Shown here: one piece after another, positions 62,374 to 64,000 of the stretch | Numbering within the stretch: position 1 is the stretch's first letter | Layout: every line of letters starts with the position of its first letter | NCBI RefSeq assembly: GCF_001593955.1 | Contig: NZ_LTAZ01000004.1 | Location: 620,001-684,000 of the forward strand | Source of the DNA: Halalkalicoccus paucihalophilus | GTDB taxonomy: Archaea; Halobacteriota; Halobacteria; Halobacteriales; Halalkalicoccaceae | Length of the DNA: 64,000 nt | Direction of reading: 5' to 3' | Notes under the pieces: generated by a model | The model's input: the letters and a program-made list of their open reading frames with translations, nothing else | Databases searched by the model: none | Told to the model about the DNA's origin: nothing | Made by a program: the position numbers and the translations under genes

Positions 62374-64000
62374 CCACGAACTACCACGCCCAGCGCGTCG
62401 CGAACGAACTCGAAGAGCCAGTACGGGAGGCCAACGAACTGGCGAGAAAGCTGGGTCTCGAACCGTATCCGGTGAACTACTGGATCGTCGACAACGACGA
62501 GATGAACCAGCTGATCGCCTACGACGGTTTTCAGGAACGGTACCCACACTGGCGCTGGGGGATGAAGTTCGACCGCCAGCGAAAACAGAACCAGTACGTC
62601 GGCGGGAAGGCCTTCGAACTCGTCAACAACGACGACCCCTCGAACGCCTTCCTCCAGGAATCGAACTCGCTGGCGGATCAGAAGGCCGTGATTACCCACG
62701 TCGAGGCACACGCCGACTTCTTCGCGAACAACCGCTGGTTCGGCCTCTTCACGGGTGACGCGCCCGGATCCAGCCCGAAAGCGGCGGCGATGCTCGCACG
62801 CCACGCGAAGACGGTCGAGTCGGCGATCGCAGACACCGACGTCGAACGAAGCGAGGTCGAACGCTGGATCGACAACGTGCTCTGTATCGATGACGTCATC
62901 GATCAACACAGCGTGTTCGCCCGCCAGCGGACGATCGAGAGCGAACACGACCACGAGGACATCGAGACAGCGCTCGAGGGACTCGGTCTCTCGGAGGCGG
63001 TCAGACGGGAGGTGTTCGACGAGGAGTGGCTCGAACGCCAGCGCGAGGACGGCTCTACGCAGTCGTTCCCCGAAACGCCCGATCCCGATCTGCTCGCGTT
63101 CCTCCGTGAACACGGAAAGCAGTACGACGACGAGGCAGAACGTGCCCGCGAGATGGAACCGTGGCAGCGGGAGGTGCTCGATGCACTCCGGACGGAGTCG
63201 TACTACTTCGCTCCCCAACGCATCACGAAGGTGATGAACGAGGGCTGGGCGGCCTACTGGGAGTCGATGATGATGGGTGAGGAGGGATTTGCCGACGCAT
63301 CGGAGTTCATCGACTACGCCGATCACCAAGCCCGAGTGCTCGGCTCGCCCGGCCTGAATCCTTACAAACTCGGCAAGGAGCTCTGGGAGTACATCGAGAA
63401 CACCGAGAACAGGCGCGAAGTGATCGACAAACTCCTCCGAGTCGACGGCGTGACGTGGCGCAACTTCCACGACGCCGTCGATCTCGACCGGGTTCGAGAG
63501 CTCCTCGAACCTCGAGATGCTCTGATCCGGATCAGTAGCGACCGACTCGACGAGTTGGGGGCTCTCGGGAGCGCGGTCGATCACGAGGCGCTTTCGTCTG
63601 CACGAACCGGCGAGATCGACGTGGATCGGTATCCTTGGAAGGTTCTCACCTACGAGGGACTCGCAGAGCGCCACTACTCGCTCGTAAAGCCACAAAACCG
63701 AGGTCTCCTCCCGCAGATCACCCAGACGGATCTCGAGCGGATCGGACGGTACGTCCTCGACGACGCCGTCTACCGGAGCGTCGAAGAGGCGATCGCGGAC
63801 GTGGATCGAACGGCGGGGTGGAGGCGGATGGCCGAAATCAGGGCGAATCACAACGACGTAACGTTCATCGACGAGTTCCTCACACAGGAGTTCGTCGACC
63901 GCCACGACTACTTCACCTACGAATACGCCCACGCCACGGGCGATTACCGGGCGACCAGCACCGACGCCACAGACGTCAAGAAGAAACTGCTGTTGCAGTT
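62370..64000 (+). CDS. SpoVR family protein, cut by the window end
   Basis: 543 codons are visible, with no stop before the window end. It opens with [20 protein letters not shown] and continues with the SpoVR signature [40 protein letters not shown]. The His/Glu-rich [11 protein letters not shown] and [13 protein letters not shown] are also present. The start overlaps the YhbH stop (ATGA). Completes the PrkA-YhbH-SpoVR set known from stress and sporulation operons. Confidence 0.92.
   Translation, partial: MTTNYHAQRVANELEEPVREANELARKLGLEPYPVNYWIVDNDEMNQLIAYDGFQERYPHWRWGMKFDRQRKQNQYVGGKAFELVNNDDPSNAFLQESNSLADQKAVITHVEAHADFFANNRWFGLFTGDAPGSSPKAAAMLARHAKTVESAIADTDVERSEVERWIDNVLCIDDVIDQHSVFARQRTIESEHDHEDIETALEGLGLSEAVRREVFDEEWLERQREDGSTQSFPETPDPDLLAFLREHGKQYDDEAERAREMEPWQREVLDALRTESYYFAPQRITKVMNEGWAAYWESMMMGEEGFADASEFIDYADHQARVLGSPGLNPYKLGKELWEYIENTENRREVIDKLLRVDGVTWRNFHDAVDLDRVRELLEPRDALIRISSDRLDELGALGSAVDHEALSSARTGEIDVDRYPWKVLTYEGLAERHYSLVKPQNRGLLPQITQTDLERIGRYVLDDAVYRSVEEAIADVDRTAGWRRMAEIRANHNDVTFIDEFLTQEFVDRHDYFTYEYAHATGDYRATSTDATDVKKKLLLQ

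Overview
This window is a stretch of haloarchaeal (class Halobacteria) chromosome. The evidence is the high G+C content, very acidic proteins, archaeal-only genes (eL37, Lsm, aMBF1, pelota, RqcH, archaeal Elp3), TATA-box promoters placed so that transcripts are almost leaderless, and two long-variable-arm tRNA-Leu genes. No integrase, CRISPR array, rRNA or complete insertion sequence was seen. The gene content looks like core chromosome with one possible mobile-element scar near 38.1-38.25 kb.

Layout. 0-10 kb: an AlaX-type editing protein, aMBF1, tRNA-Leu(GAG), a deacetylase-like lipoprotein, purF, the lsm-rpl37e pair, an M42 aminopeptidase, a zincin-like metalloprotease and small haloarchaeal proteins. 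10-17 kb: NUDIX hydrolase, a Dna2-like Fe-S nuclease-helicase, an Lhr-like helicase, an MBL-fold hydrolase and a 2Fe-2S ferredoxin. 17-24 kb: pelota and RqcH (ribosome rescue) with three DUF4013 membrane proteins. 24-33 kb: Elp3, a multidomain RecJ-like protein without its DHH signature, Yip1, FMN reductase, TauE/SafE, MutY, an AI-2E-type permease and an SDR. 33-44 kb: a J-domain/ferredoxin fusion, a class III aminotransferase, MgtC/SapB, PadR, a structured non-coding element, FolD, an NhaC antiporter coupled to a small protein, and GlyA.

44-50 kb is the most unusual part: an orphan CHAT-family cysteine protease, the TbsP-type regulator, and a single-chain YcaO protein with a zinc-tetracysteine N-terminal half and a C-terminal PxPxP motif. 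Those are features of azoline-forming cyclodehydratases, but no precursor peptide is evident. 50-56 kb: DUF63, a Mut7-C RNase-fold protein, a 37-residue zinc-finger microprotein, tRNA-Leu(CAA), PEP carboxykinase (ATP) with a perfect inverted repeat around its TATA box, DUF309 and tryptophanase. 56.7-64 kb: a translationally coupled operon of two different PrkA-type kinases, YeaH/YhbH and SpoVR (cut by the window end).

The metabolic genes fit a peptide- and amino-acid-using heterotroph with gluconeogenesis (pckA, tnaA, aminotransferase, M42 peptidase) and C1/folate metabolism (glyA, folD). The TbsP-type sugar regulator lies 4.4 kb from pckA. Function calls come from reading motifs and overall protein resemblance only; no database search was possible.
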